DNA of 64,000 bases, from contig NC_091667.1 in NCBI RefSeq assembly GCF_042453785.1, positions 19,705,501-19,769,500 on the forward strand. The letters are read 5' to 3'. Origin of the DNA: Malus domestica (lineage: Eukaryota; Streptophyta; Magnoliopsida; Rosales; Rosaceae). Positions 10,102-20,818 of this stretch are shown here, in pieces (the first letter of the stretch is position 1; each line of letters begins with the position of its first letter). The notes below the pieces were generated by a model. The model saw nothing but the letters and a program-made list of their open reading frames with translations. It was not told the DNA's origin and did no database searches. The position numbers were made by a program, and so were the translations under genes.

Positions 10102-11882
10102 ATACCCCATTGGATGCTTTGTGGGATGTTATCGACATGAAAGACAAGTATATTTGAAGGTCTCACATTTCAATGATTTCATTATTACATTTTTTGTTGG
10201 AAATCTTGGCGATCCGAATGCTACTTCTCCTACAACAAATCACATAAGATAATTATTAATATATGATAATTTTCATTGCCACAATAAATTACATAAAACA
10301 AACAAAATAAGATAAAATAGTACTTATCTTTTGTAGGTAGAGAATGCTCTTTGTCGATCTTTGATTAGAACAAAATTTTAGGTTGAGAAGTGTAGTCACT
10401 GTCCTTAAGAATAGATTTCATCCCTCTAAGATAATGTTTCGGTGTAACAGGTTATGGCCCCTACCTTCCATGATACAATAACTTATGATCCTCGTAAGCG
10501 TGCACTCGCAATACTTAGATGGGGTGAACAACTCAATTCTTCCTTTGGTATGAAAAAAGTGAAGAATATCATAACACTATCAAGAATGATGGAGAAAGGA
10601 AAGGAGGGGAAAGGCTGTCAAATTTTCGTTCTATATTGAGAGATTTACTATCAAGAAACAACACAATGGTGGGACTCTTTTTCACACAGTAAGTTTTGTA
10701 GGATAGAAAGGATATATATATTGGATTAACATTGGTTATATAATGTTGGAGAGTTAAAGAAATAATTCTCACATTAATAACCAAATGAACAGAGGAAAGG
10801 TTACAAAACTGCCAACGTCCCAAATCTTCTGAATTATGAGTAAATAATGTCAACGTTATTGGCTAGAATTTTAATTCAATTAATAAATGAATTTGAAGGA
10901 AAATAAATTGTCACAATGAGTATGATTTGTATTTTGAAATACCAATCAAATATCCAACAATCCCCCACATATTTTAAAAGGAAAACTAATGAAAAAGGCT
11001 TGAAAACTTTGAGTTTTAACGATAAGGACAAAATAAAGGATAAAGTGAATGGGACCATGATTGAATTTTTAGTGTTAAAATGTGGTTTTTCGTTAAAGTG
11101 AACAGTACCATAAGTTTTTCGTTAAAGTTACCTATTTTAAAATACAAATCGACTTACAGGAAAAAAAAATTAGAGAAACACAAGTTTAATGAGAAGACAA
11201 GGAAGTAGCAAAGGAAAGTAAGAATCTACCTCTTATATGCCAAAGGAAAGAAAAGATTACTCCATAAAAATTGACATTAACCTCAAAGAGAGGATGTTAT
11301 TATTTGGGACAAATAGGCTAACGTAAAGGCCATTTAACAAGCTCTAGAACGTTGGCCATTATGGCCACAACGATTATAAATTAGTTAACGCTTCACTTTT
11401 TAGTTTTACAAATAAAAAACTGAAGTAAAGACTTTAAAACAAATTGAATAGTATTAAAGTTATTAATGAAGAGTTGTATTTTGAAATACCCAATTAAAAT
11501 TCCACATTTTTTACATTCCCTCTAGCTAGTTAGGGTGGTGGATTGGATATAGATACAGGGAGATATATTCCCTCTCGCTTTTCTTATACCTTTTGCTAAT
11601 GGTGATGCCTTTCCATAAAGGTCATGGGATACTTTTGTGAATACTTATAAAATAATAAATAAAATAAATTTATAATTATTGACTGTTTCTTTTGTCAATG
11701 GCTGAAATGATCGATCAACTATCAGGATCGTCGATATTTGATATATATGTCATCACTTTTACCAAAAAAAAAAAAGATATATATGTCATCATTGTTTAAT
11801 TGGTATATCGTTAATATTCAATCTATTATGTATTGATATTTGATTTTGATTAGCATTTTAACCTATTGTGCTCATCCTGCCC
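10102..11882. other. Spacer between the two inverted LTRs, no convincing gene
   Basis: AT-rich. A 61-codon plus frame at 10454-10639 follows an acceptor-like ..GTGTAACAG and begins with a reasonable composition, but no family or second exon is recognisable. A dispersed repeat is described separately at about 10975-11140. Confidence 0.4.
10975..11140. repeat. Short dispersed repeat common in Rosaceae
   Basis: Contains GGCTTGAAAACTTTGAG, TTTAACGATAAGGACAAAAT, AAAGTGAATGGGACCATGA and a repeated TTTTTCGTTAAAGT. I recognise this as a high-copy short repeat in apple and pear intergenic DNA (from memory, not searched). Its class (SINE or MITE) and exact ends are not clear from one copy. Confidence 0.5.
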
Positions 11883-11887
11883 ATTTT

Positions 11888-14159
11888 TGTTGGAAATTTT
11901 AAGTAGAAATCTTCATTCTACATTGTTCCACATTGATCTCCACCAAAATGTTCCCTCACTTTATAAGGCTCTTGGAGAGTAATTTTGGGCTCAAACCTTG
12001 TGTTTTAGGCTTTGGGGTGTACTAATTAATTGATAATCAAAAGATGGGCCTTAGGGTCGGGCTTTTGGGCTCAGGCTCTAATAATTAAATTTTTTAATTA
12101 ATTATTTTTTTTAATTTCAAAGAACGCTATAAAGCAAAGCACCCCTCTGAGAAGATGTCTCCCAACAGACATATCTCATTCTCATACTGTTGCGAACAGG
12201 CATAAACCTATTATATGGTTGTAGGTATTATTGCAGGTCAATCTACTGGAGAACCGGTACACCCATCTGCATGGCATTTAGTACATAGAAAAATTAAATT
12301 CATCTTCTACAATCCCAAACCTTCTTATTGAGAGAACCACAAAGAAATTCGCTAGAAGTCTAGTTTTCCGATGCTAGAATCTTGACTTTGATCTTTGAAT
12401 CCTAGTGAAGCAGACGTTCCTTGTAATGCCCCACCTCCAAAATATTTATTTTCAGGAAATAATTCTGATGATAGGCCCAATTCAACTCTTGTCTAATTTA
12501 CTACCATTAAACATTATTCTTAATTAAGCATTCCTTAATTACTCACATGATCTTCAACCAAAATCATCTTATAAAAAACATACATTTATATTTTTAATTT
12601 ATCACCAATTTCTTCTTTTCACCCAAATTCCCAACAAGAGGTCAAAACTCTATTATTTCAGGCTGCATCTAACCCTGTTAGACTGCATACATACCCTTGA
12701 GCAGGATCAAGCCTTTCGTAGTTCACCAACCTTTCTTTTATTCATTTCTGAAAATATTCTATTAACGGAATTATTCAACATTTAGCTTTCACAATCGAAT
12801 CACATCAAATGGGTATCAATTAAGGATTTAAAACATCAAAATTTGCATGAAAAGGCAATGTCGGCCCACTGGCCATGCACAGCCACACGCACCGCCTCGG
12901 GTGGCGGTTTCTTGCGAACAGAAATCCAATTTTCTGACTAACTCTAAAAATTACCAAATTTTACAGGTAAGTAGAGCTCAAGAGAGGAACAATTTTTATA
13001 CCTGGGCCAAAGCCTAGTTCGGCCTGGAAGTGGCCGGAAAAGCCCTCGAACGCGCTGGAACCCTAGAATTTGGGTGGCCTCAATTCTTCCTCCTCGGTGT
13101 TCCGCCACCCCTGCAACTAATTGGGCTTTGTTCCAGGGCTCAAGGGGAGTCTAATGGTGGAAGAGATCAACGTTTTTGCATTCGAAAAATGGCCAATCGC
13201 CGATGTACTCCATCGCACCCACCGGTGCGATTTCTCGTGGTTTCGAGCCCAATCTCTTCGAATTTGGGGTGGAAATGGTAAAGAGAGAGTTGTGGAGTAC
13301 TTCCCAGGCGATGGCATGGCTTAAATCACCGAAATTTGGCTGGAGGAACCAACGGTTCCATTGTTTCCTACTGGTCGGGTCGCAAGGAAACGGGCAGGGA
13401 TGATGAATGATTTGGTGCTTCTCTCTCTCTCCCTTCCCCTCCTTTCTTCCTTTCCTCATTGGTCTCTTCCTCTCTCCTCTCTTTTCTCTCACTGGTTGGT
13501 ATCTTCTTCCCCTCTCCCTTTTCTAATTGGTTCCCCCTCCTTTCAGCCACTCCCATGGCTCCTTTTCTTTCTTCTTTTTTTTCCACGACAAGGCTCCCAC
13601 AAATATGGAGCCTTCCAGATTCATAGCGAGATGACCATTTTGTCCCTACCTTCGTTCGTTTCTATTTCATTCATTATAACTCCATTTGGCGAACGGTTTT
13701 CGCCTACACGCTCGTAGGATCGTTCTCTATTCAAATATATCAAGAAATACAATAATTTATATGAGAATAAAATATGTTCTCACAAAATTACGTTTAGTAA
13801 ACGAGGGCATTTTCGTCTTTTCCACTTATCAATAAATTTTACGACATAAATTATAATAATTTCTGGAAACAAAACTTTAAAGGTTCTCAATTCAATTTTT
13901 CATAACCATAAATTGATTTATTTTCGATTTTTCTCCACATAATCATATATTTAAATTTTCAGAGTATTTCATTCCTAGAACTACAAGCATAGAGGGACGA
14001 AATTTCTGTTTCAAGGACATTACGGTATGCAAACCTCGATCTTCAGTTTGTCTGTTTAATATTATTTCGTTTTGTTTATACTCTATTAAATTATTCATTC
14101 ACATTTATTATTTATTAGCATATATAAATTTATCATTGATTGTTGATATTTATCCAACA
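11888..14159 (-). mobile_element. Solo LTR interrupted by a nested solo LTR, TSD ATTTT
   Basis: The minus strand reads TGTTGGATAAATATC.. from 14159 and ends ..AAATTTCCAACA at 11888. Perfect 5-bp target duplication ATTTT at 11883-11887 and 14160-14164. Removing the insertion at 12422-13971 plus one copy of its duplication leaves about 717 bp, close to the 747-bp inverted copy at 9355-10101. Confidence 0.85.
12422..13971. mobile_element. Nested solo LTR, 1550 bp, TSD TTCCT
   Basis: Begins TGTAATGCCCCACCTCC and ends GAGTATTTCA, with a perfect 5-bp target duplication TTCCT (12417-12421 and 13972-13976) inside the 11888-14159 LTR. The TGTAATGCCCC start resembles long LTRs of plant Ty3-type elements (inference). 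Overlapping frames on both strands at 13030-13720 are low-complexity LTR sequence with CT-rich blocks, not genes. Confidence 0.85.
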
Positions 14160-14164
14160 ATTTT

Positions 14165-15055
14165 TACTAATTTTTGTTCTCTTATAACCATATAGGGAAC
14201 AGATATTTTCTCGAAAAAGAATTAAACACTGAAAAACAAGAGAAAGATCTTGCTAACTAGAATGCTACGACAACGTTCTGGAATTGTGAAAACTGATATG
14301 GTACATCCCACAATATTTATCTTAATTTAAACGGAGCAGTTTTTAGGTTATTATTGAAAGATCAACTCCACGAACATTCGCTTAATTCAGAATTCGTTTA
14401 CAATCTAACGGTGAGATGAACATAGTGTTACGATAAACAATAAAATGTTCACAATAATAATCAAATAGTTAAATGATTTCCAATTTAAGTGATTTCTTAT
14501 AAGAATGATATATAAAATGATAACCTAAAAGCTAAATGGGTTGCGTCATAAAATTATTTGTAGACAGAGCATAGACGAATTGTTAGCGCTTGAGCGCTCG
14601 TGATGTTTTATGCTTTTAATATCTTTGTTCTTGATTTAATATTATACATATTGGTACCATGTTTATATGGTAGGTGACTTAGACTTCTTGTACCCAAACG
14701 GTTCAAGGCAATTGCAACTAAAATTCTGCTAGGAAATAATAACTGAAAACTGAACTACAAACTAAGACTCGGTCATCTTTTTCTGTCAGCTGATATCTTT
14801 GTATGGCCTTCCTCAATTCTAGCTATATTAGCAGCATTCTTAAGATTACTTCCCCATAAAACTAAAAAAAAAAAAAAAAAAAAAAAAAATTAAACATTAA
14901 ATAAAACAAGAAGAAACACAAAGAGATCAGAATCTCCTGAGTTTTCTTCAATCCCAAGCTTCTTCGAAGGGTTGATTCAACAGTCTGCCAAAATAGGTAC
15001 CCCGGAAGATAATGTACCAGTTAAGGCGGAGGTCTCTGCTGGATCTTCTTCAGCA
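14165..15055 (+). promoter_or_regulatory. Upstream region and leader of the MATE gene
   Basis: AT-rich upstream DNA with a 26-bp-scale poly-A run at about 14864-14889, immediately before the probable 5' leader. The reading frame of exon 1 is open upstream of the chosen ATG back to 14972, but that stretch has no ATG of its own in frame, so it is treated as leader. No TATA box can be assigned with confidence. Confidence 0.4.
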
Positions 15056-17776
15056 ATGGTACAAAGTCCAACATTGATGATTGATGGAGAGGATGATGCA
15101 GTCTCAACCTTTGAACCTGCAGACCTCCACCATGCTCCTCCCGCATTCATCGGGTCCAGTGACGGAGATTATCCGGTAATTCGGAGCTTCCAGGATGCCA
15201 AGAGCATCTGTTTTGTGGAGAGTACAAAGCTTTGGTCAATTGCAGGGCCTATTGCCTTTAACATATTGTGCAACTATGGTGTCAACTCCTTCACAAACAT
15301 CTTTGTTGGGCATATAGGAAATGTGGAGCTCTCTGCTGTTGCAATTTCTCTCTCCGTCATTTCCAATTTTTCGTTCGGCTTCCTGGTTAGTTTCTTCTCC
15401 TTGCATTACAATTACACGAGGTTTTTTCATACTCAACGTTCTTTTGTTGTGCATTCGCAATCATTCACGATGTTTAAGTAGTGTAACTATGCACACAGTT
15501 TTGCAATACTTGCACGATAACGTTTAGTATTCTGAATGTGTCTCATGGTTTAAGGAGTTGGATTTTTAGAATTTTAGGGTTTCTCATGGGAAGTATTTAT
15601 TTGGTAACTACAAGTGAATCAGATGTACTAGATTTCTGACATGAGCGTCGCCTGGCTGGCTAGGAATTGTGTCACCTTATGCACCCTAAGTTCAAATTCT
15701 CCTCCCCGTCAGTTAGAATACATTAGAATATTACTCAAATAAAAAAAATACATACTATAATTCAATGGTTAGAACTAAGCAATCAATGTGGTATGAAATT
15801 GCAGCTTGGTATGGCAAGTGCACTTGAAACACTATGTGGGCAGGCATTTGGTGCTGGGCAAGTAGACATGCTAGGAGTGTACATGCAGCGCTCGTGGATA
15901 ATCCTTTTCGCTGCCTGCATTGCTATACTACCGCTTTACATCTATTCCACGCCAGTCCTAAAACTCCTAGGGCAAGAGGATGACATTGCAGACCTTGCCG
16001 GAAAATTCTCCATCCAAACCATCCCTCAAATGGTTTCCCTTGCCATCAACTTCCCAACTCAGAAGTTCTTGCAGGCACAGAGCAAGGTTGGAGTTCTTGC
16101 ATGGATTGGTTTCATCACTCTGATAGCACACGTAGGAATCCTCTTTCTCTTCATCAAAGTTTTCGGGTGGGGAACCAGTGGTGCAGCTGCTGCGTACAAT
16201 ATCTCAGCCTGGGGGATGGCATTGGCTCAGGTAGTTTATATAGTCGGTTGGTGTACTAACGGATGGAAGGGGTTGTCATGGCTGGCCTTCAAGGAATTGT
16301 GGTCTTTTGCAAAACTCTCCATTGCTTCAGCTGTCATGCTTTGCTTGGAGATTTGGTATTTCATGACCATAATTGTTCTCACTGGACATCTTGACAACCC
16401 TGTTATTGCAGTTGGCTCCCTTTCAATCTGGTAACGAAACCCTTTGTTCTTACCCCGTAAAAAGTGACTACAATTTTCCTCCCTCTATGATAATATGTAT
16501 ATAAATAAGGTTTTGTACTGATCCCGAATCATTTTATTCTGATTTGTGTTTGATTTTCTGTTTCAGCATGAATGTGAATGGATGGGAAGGCATGTTGTTC
16601 ATTGGGATCAATGCAGCAATAAGGTAAGGAACTTTCATTTTTGCTGCCAGTTCTTGTTTTTGTAATAAACTGGTAAAAGTACTCCATTAGCTGACTACGT
16701 GATGTGATAGTTATTTATACGTATGTAGCCAAATTATAAATAATACATCAAATGTCGTATTATGCAATCAATATAATGTCATTGTTCGATGATTACTTTC
16801 TCTTATTAGCTCCTTGGAGTACACCTAATTTTACTTGCAGCGTTCGAGTCTCCAACGAGCTAGGATCAGCACATCCTAGAGCTGCAAAATACTCAGTCAT
16901 TATCACCATCCTCGAGTCTCTCCTCATTGGGATGATTTTCGCAGTGGTTATCTTGGCAGCCAAGGATCATTTTGCCATCATCTTTACTGAAAGCAAAGAG
17001 ATGCAAAAAGCCGTCTCTCATTTAGCCTTCCTACTCAGTGTTACAATGCTCCTCAATAGCGTTCAGCCGGTTATATCTGGTAAAATGTTCTCTTATCAGA
17101 CAATTTAATATAAGACAACGGTATTATCAACTCATTGAAACCCTTGAGGTTATAACAATACAATTTTCACAGGTGTTGCTGTTGGAGGAGGTTGGCAAGC
17201 TTTGGTGGCTTACATAAATTTGTTTTGTTATTATATTGTTGGGCTACCTCTAGGGTTTCTTCTGGGTTACCGTACAAGTTTGAGAGTGGAGGTAAACTAT
17301 CATTTCTCAATAGGTATCACTAACCAAGTTCAAGTAATTTTTAGTTCAAACCTTTCAACTAATGATTAACATAATGTAACGAAAAAAATTGTGATGAATT
17401 AACATGCTAAAACACAATTTTATTTTCTTGATGAAACTAAGGAGCATTGTTTTTGTAGGGAATTTGGATTGGTATGATATTCGGGACGTTATTGCAGACA
17501 CTAATCCTCTTGTATATCGTTTATAATACCAACTGGAACAAAGAGGTAAAAGTATTCCAATGTTTTTTCTACCAACAAATTTAATTAAATATCTCATAAA
17601 TAAGGTTATAAATATATAATCCATATATATTTAGTGGTAAATTAAAACATTTAATTGAAATGAAATTGCAGGTAGAACAAGCCTCAGAAAGAATGCGGCA
17701 GTGGACTGGAGAAGAACTAGGTGATCCCAAACAATGGAGTGGACAAGAAAATGGACTACAAAATCAAACTATATAG
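15056..17776 (+). CDS. MATE family transporter, DETOXIFICATION 27/29-like
   Basis: Proton-coupled multidrug and toxin extrusion carrier of the plant DTX family, expected to be a 12-helix membrane protein of the plasma membrane or tonoplast. Seven exons join in frame with GT-AG introns: 15056-15385, 15805-16430, 16567-16623, 16841-17079, 17173-17291, 17459-17545, 17672-17776, giving 520 residues, normal for the family. Visible family motifs: LETLCGQAFGAGQ and YMQRSW (about 117-141), INFPTQKFLQAQSKVG, CLEIWYFM, GWEGMLFIGINAAISVRVSNELG (split over exons 3 and 4), QPVISGVAVGGGWQ across exons 4 and 5, and a C-terminal EQASERMRQW. The soluble N terminus of about 70 residues is acidic. The first in-frame ATG (15056) is taken as start; a wider frame begins at a TTG. 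The closest match I recognise is the Arabidopsis DTX27-DTX29 group; the substrate is unknown. No lesion is seen, so it appears functional. Confidence 0.9.
15625..15745 (+). repeat. SINE-like remnant in intron 1 of the MATE gene
   Basis: Contains an A-box-like GCTGGCTAGG and a B-box-like AAGTTCAAATTCTCC about 45 bp apart, the arrangement of a tRNA-derived SINE head. The ends and target duplication are not resolved. Confidence 0.35.
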
Positions 17777-18517
17777 AATCAATTTCTTTTTGCTTTCAAT
17801 GTAAATGTTTTCTACACAATTTGTACACTAACACTAAAGAATGCTGTTAAAAAAAATGTGTGTAAAAGAAAAAGAAAAGGAATGCCATAGTAAAAGAGAC
17901 ACTGTAAAAATTTGTAATTGCAGGATCTTTTGAGACTACAAGATCTCCTTCTTTCTATCCCAAATCACAAAGAAATCATATACAAGAAGGTCTATGTGGA
18001 GAGAATGTTTAGGTAGAGAGATGTGAGAAGGCTACGAGGAGCTAAGGGAGATTTTCGGAATGATCATATCGGAAACAAGGTTTTCAATTTTTATTCTAAA
18101 ATTTTTTAATCGGATTGGATTGGAACACAATTTCTAAATTTGAAATATTTGGAATCAGAGTAATCTCATCAAAATTTTCAGAATTATAGTAATCATAGTA
18201 TTTTTCAAATTCATATATTTTACAAGTTTTCGAAATATTATTCGAAATTTTCAATTAATTTTGTAGTATACTACTATGTTTATCATTTTTAATATAAATG
18301 TGTAAAAACAATGAACATGATAGAAATATAATAGTTATTTACAAAGTACATAATTCCTCGGAAAAGAAAAATAATTTTAGTATTGATCGACTTGTGAACA
18401 AGTCAAGCTACATCTCATTTCCGTGATAATATCTTCTTATTGCATATCATTGACATTCTTGTGTTAGGGGAAGTATTGATCGACTTGTGAACCAGTCAAG
18501 CTACATCTCATTGACAT
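17777..18517. other. Downstream of the MATE gene; short direct duplication
   Basis: AT-rich 3' region without a gene. A 43-bp segment with ATTGATCGACTTGTGAA and AGTCAAGCTACATCTCATT occurs at about 18380-18422 and again at 18475-18513, 95 bp apart and almost identical; the second copy abuts the MITE at 18518. Confidence 0.6.
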
Positions 18518-18688
18518 GGGTAATGCTAAGGAGACTAAATTTATAGATTAAATTTGGAAACTAAAGGATTTGTCACCATTAAAAAATAAACATGTTAATC
18601 AACACTTAAGTAACAATGCAATCATCAACTTCTATGTCATTTAGTTTAAAAAATTTAGTCTATAAATTTAGTCTCTTTAGCATTACCC
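18518..18688. mobile_element. MITE, 171 bp, 9-bp TSD
   Basis: Inverted ends GGGTAATGCTAAGGAGAC and GTCTCTTTAGCATTACCC, continuing inward with TAAATTTATAGA / TCTATAAATTTA. Flanking 9-mers CATTGACAT and AATTGACAT (18509-18517, 18689-18697) match at 8 of 9 positions. A degraded relative lies at about 29160-29292. Confidence 0.8.
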
Positions 18689-18708
18689 AATTGACATATC
18701 CCTTTGAA

Positions 18709-19869
18709 GGGTTAATTACATTAACACTCCCTGAGATTTATCGAGTTTCACGAAATCCCCTCACGTTTGTAATATTACACTAACACCTCCTCAGATTTTA
18801 ATTTCCTTTCATACAACTCATTGAGTGAAATTTTGTATATAAATTTACTAATTTACCCTTATTAATTACTTGAAACTAATAAAGAAAAACTTTATAATTA
18901 AAAAATTATAAAACATTAAATACTTAAAAAGCAAAAAGAAGACCATGGGGAGAAAAACAAATTAAGAACAAAATTTAAATATTACTTTGAAAATAATATT
19001 TTATTTAAAAAAAAAGTTCTTCTTCTTCTTCTTCCCCTCCCACCCAAAAGAGCAACCACCTCCGCCTCCACCTCCTCCTTCTTTCTCCATCATCACCACC
19101 CATTCAAACTTTAAGCAACGACCTCCACCCAACCCTAGGCAACAATCTCATCTTCTTCCCATCGCAACCACCTCCATGTTGGAAATTTAATTAATAAGGA
19201 AAATTTAAATATTAAATTTCTTAAATTGAATGGAAATAAGAAAATTGCCCATTGGGTTTGTTTATGACCATAAGATCATGATTGATTTGGATGTGATGGG
19301 GGTTAATAATTCTACGGTACAAAACCTCAATTGGAAAGGAATGCAACTTTCCAAAAAGTTGTATATGGATCGATAACTTCCCTTGTGAAAAAAGTTACAA
19401 TCAAACTTGGATTAATTCAATGGACAAAGTAGTGGTGTCCCTGGCTTGATTTTGAAGAGGCAACAATTAAAAGTCGTGGTAATGCAGAAAGAATGAGGAG
19501 ATGGAGATAGATGTGGTCGATCGATCGGGTGGGAGGGAAAGAAGAAGATGAATTTCTTTTTCTAATAAAATATTATTTTCAAAGTAATAATGAATTTTTT
19601 TTCTTTTCTTAATTTGTTTTGTCCACATGGTCTCCTTCTTTTTTTAAGTGTTTAATGTTTTATAATCCTTTTTATATAATTAAAAAGCTTTTCTTTATTA
19701 GTTTTAATAATTAATAAGGGTAAATTAGTAAATTTATAAGCCAAATTTTGACTCAAGGGTTATATGAAAGGAAATTAAAACTTGAGGGGGTATTTGTGTA
19801 ATGTCTCAAATGTGAATGAATTTTTGTGAAAACTCGATGAACCTCAGGGAGTGTTAGTGTAATTAACCC
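18709..19869. mobile_element. MULE with about 300-bp terminal inverted repeats
   Basis: Left end GGGTTAATTACATTAACACT and right end AGTGTTAGTGTAATTAACCC; the arms stay similar for about 300 bp (18709-19010 against 19565-19869). Perfect 10-bp target duplication TCCCTTTGAA (18699-18708 and 19870-19879). The interior has a run of CTT/CCT triplets (19018-19170) and a segment of unknown origin (19170-19560). No transposase, so non-autonomous. Confidence 0.88.
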
Positions 19870-20330
19870 TCCCTTTGAATATATATTCCTAGTATTTCTA
19901 TGATAATTCAAATATATTACTTAAAAATTTATAGATATTTTACGAATGATGATATTTAGGTACGTACAAATGATATTTTACAAAGGATTATATTTTGATC
20001 AATGATATTTTAACACATGTTTTTATTGTTTAAAAAAATATATATTTAATTTTTTATTTAGTTTTGAAAAAAAAACAAGAAATACATGACATCTTTTATT
20101 TGGTCAAATTAGAAAATGAATATATAGGGTAATGAATGGTGAGTATCTAAGTATTATTCTTCTAGAAATCTTAACAATATCATTGAAACACAGTTCTAGG
20201 AGCATCTCCAACCGCAACTGATAAAATTTTGTTAGTTTAGCTAATAAATATTGTCCGAAAATACTTTTAATAGCCCGTTTAACTTATCTAAACAACTTAT
20301 CTTTTTCATCCTTTGGCATCTCTCCCTCCC

Positions 20331-20589
20331 AAATTAGTAATTTTTTTATGTTTACAGAGTTGTACACAAAAACAAAATAGAGTAAGATAATGAGTCTCTT
20401 GGAGCACCACTTTTTTTTCTACCTTCTAGTTAAAATAGCTAAATAGCCTCATATAAAGTTAAATTAGTAATTTTTTTATGTTTACAGAGTTGTACACAAA
20501 AACAAAATAGAGTAAGATAATGAGTCTCTTGGAGCACCACTTTTTTTCTACCTTCTAGTTAAAATAGCTAAATAGCCTCATATAAAGTT
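20331..20589. repeat. Tandem duplication of a 130-bp unit
   Basis: Units 20331-20460 and 20461-20589 are identical except for one T in a homopolymer (8 versus 7 T after GCACCAC). The near identity implies a recent event. The block sits beside sequence beginning AGGAGCATCTCCAACC (20198), a phrase typical of short plant inverted-repeat elements. Confidence 0.9.
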
Positions 20590-20607
20590 CAAAGGGCTCT
20601 GCTAACC

Positions 20608-20818
20608 GGACAATGATTGTCCGCACTCTTTGTTCCCGTGCTCTCCCATACTCTCCTGTTTGTGTGGTCACGGTTAAGTCACGTCAACATTTTATATTAC
20701 TATTCATTTTTGTCTTATTATCTCTATAAAAAAACAATATAAAATGTTGACGTGATTTAACCATAACCACACAAAACAGAAGGGCACGGGAACAAGGAGG
20801 GCAAACCATCCTTGTTCC
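20608..20818. mobile_element. Palindromic MITE, family copy 1
   Basis: About 211 bp with arms GGTCACGGTTAAGTCACGTC and the matching GACGTGATTTAACCATAACC, and ends GGACAATGATTGTCCGC / GCAAACCATCCTTGTTCC. Flanks CTGCTAACC and CTGCTAACT agree at 8 of 9 bases. Same family as 30690-30899 and 32350-32574. Confidence 0.75.

Noticed and set aside
13030..13717. Several ORFs of 60-118 codons on both strands
   Set aside because: They lie inside the nested solo LTR 12422-13971 and include CT-rich simple sequence.
15236..15460. Minus-strand ORF across MATE exon 1
   Set aside because: Shadow of the plus-strand exon; family motifs are on the plus strand.
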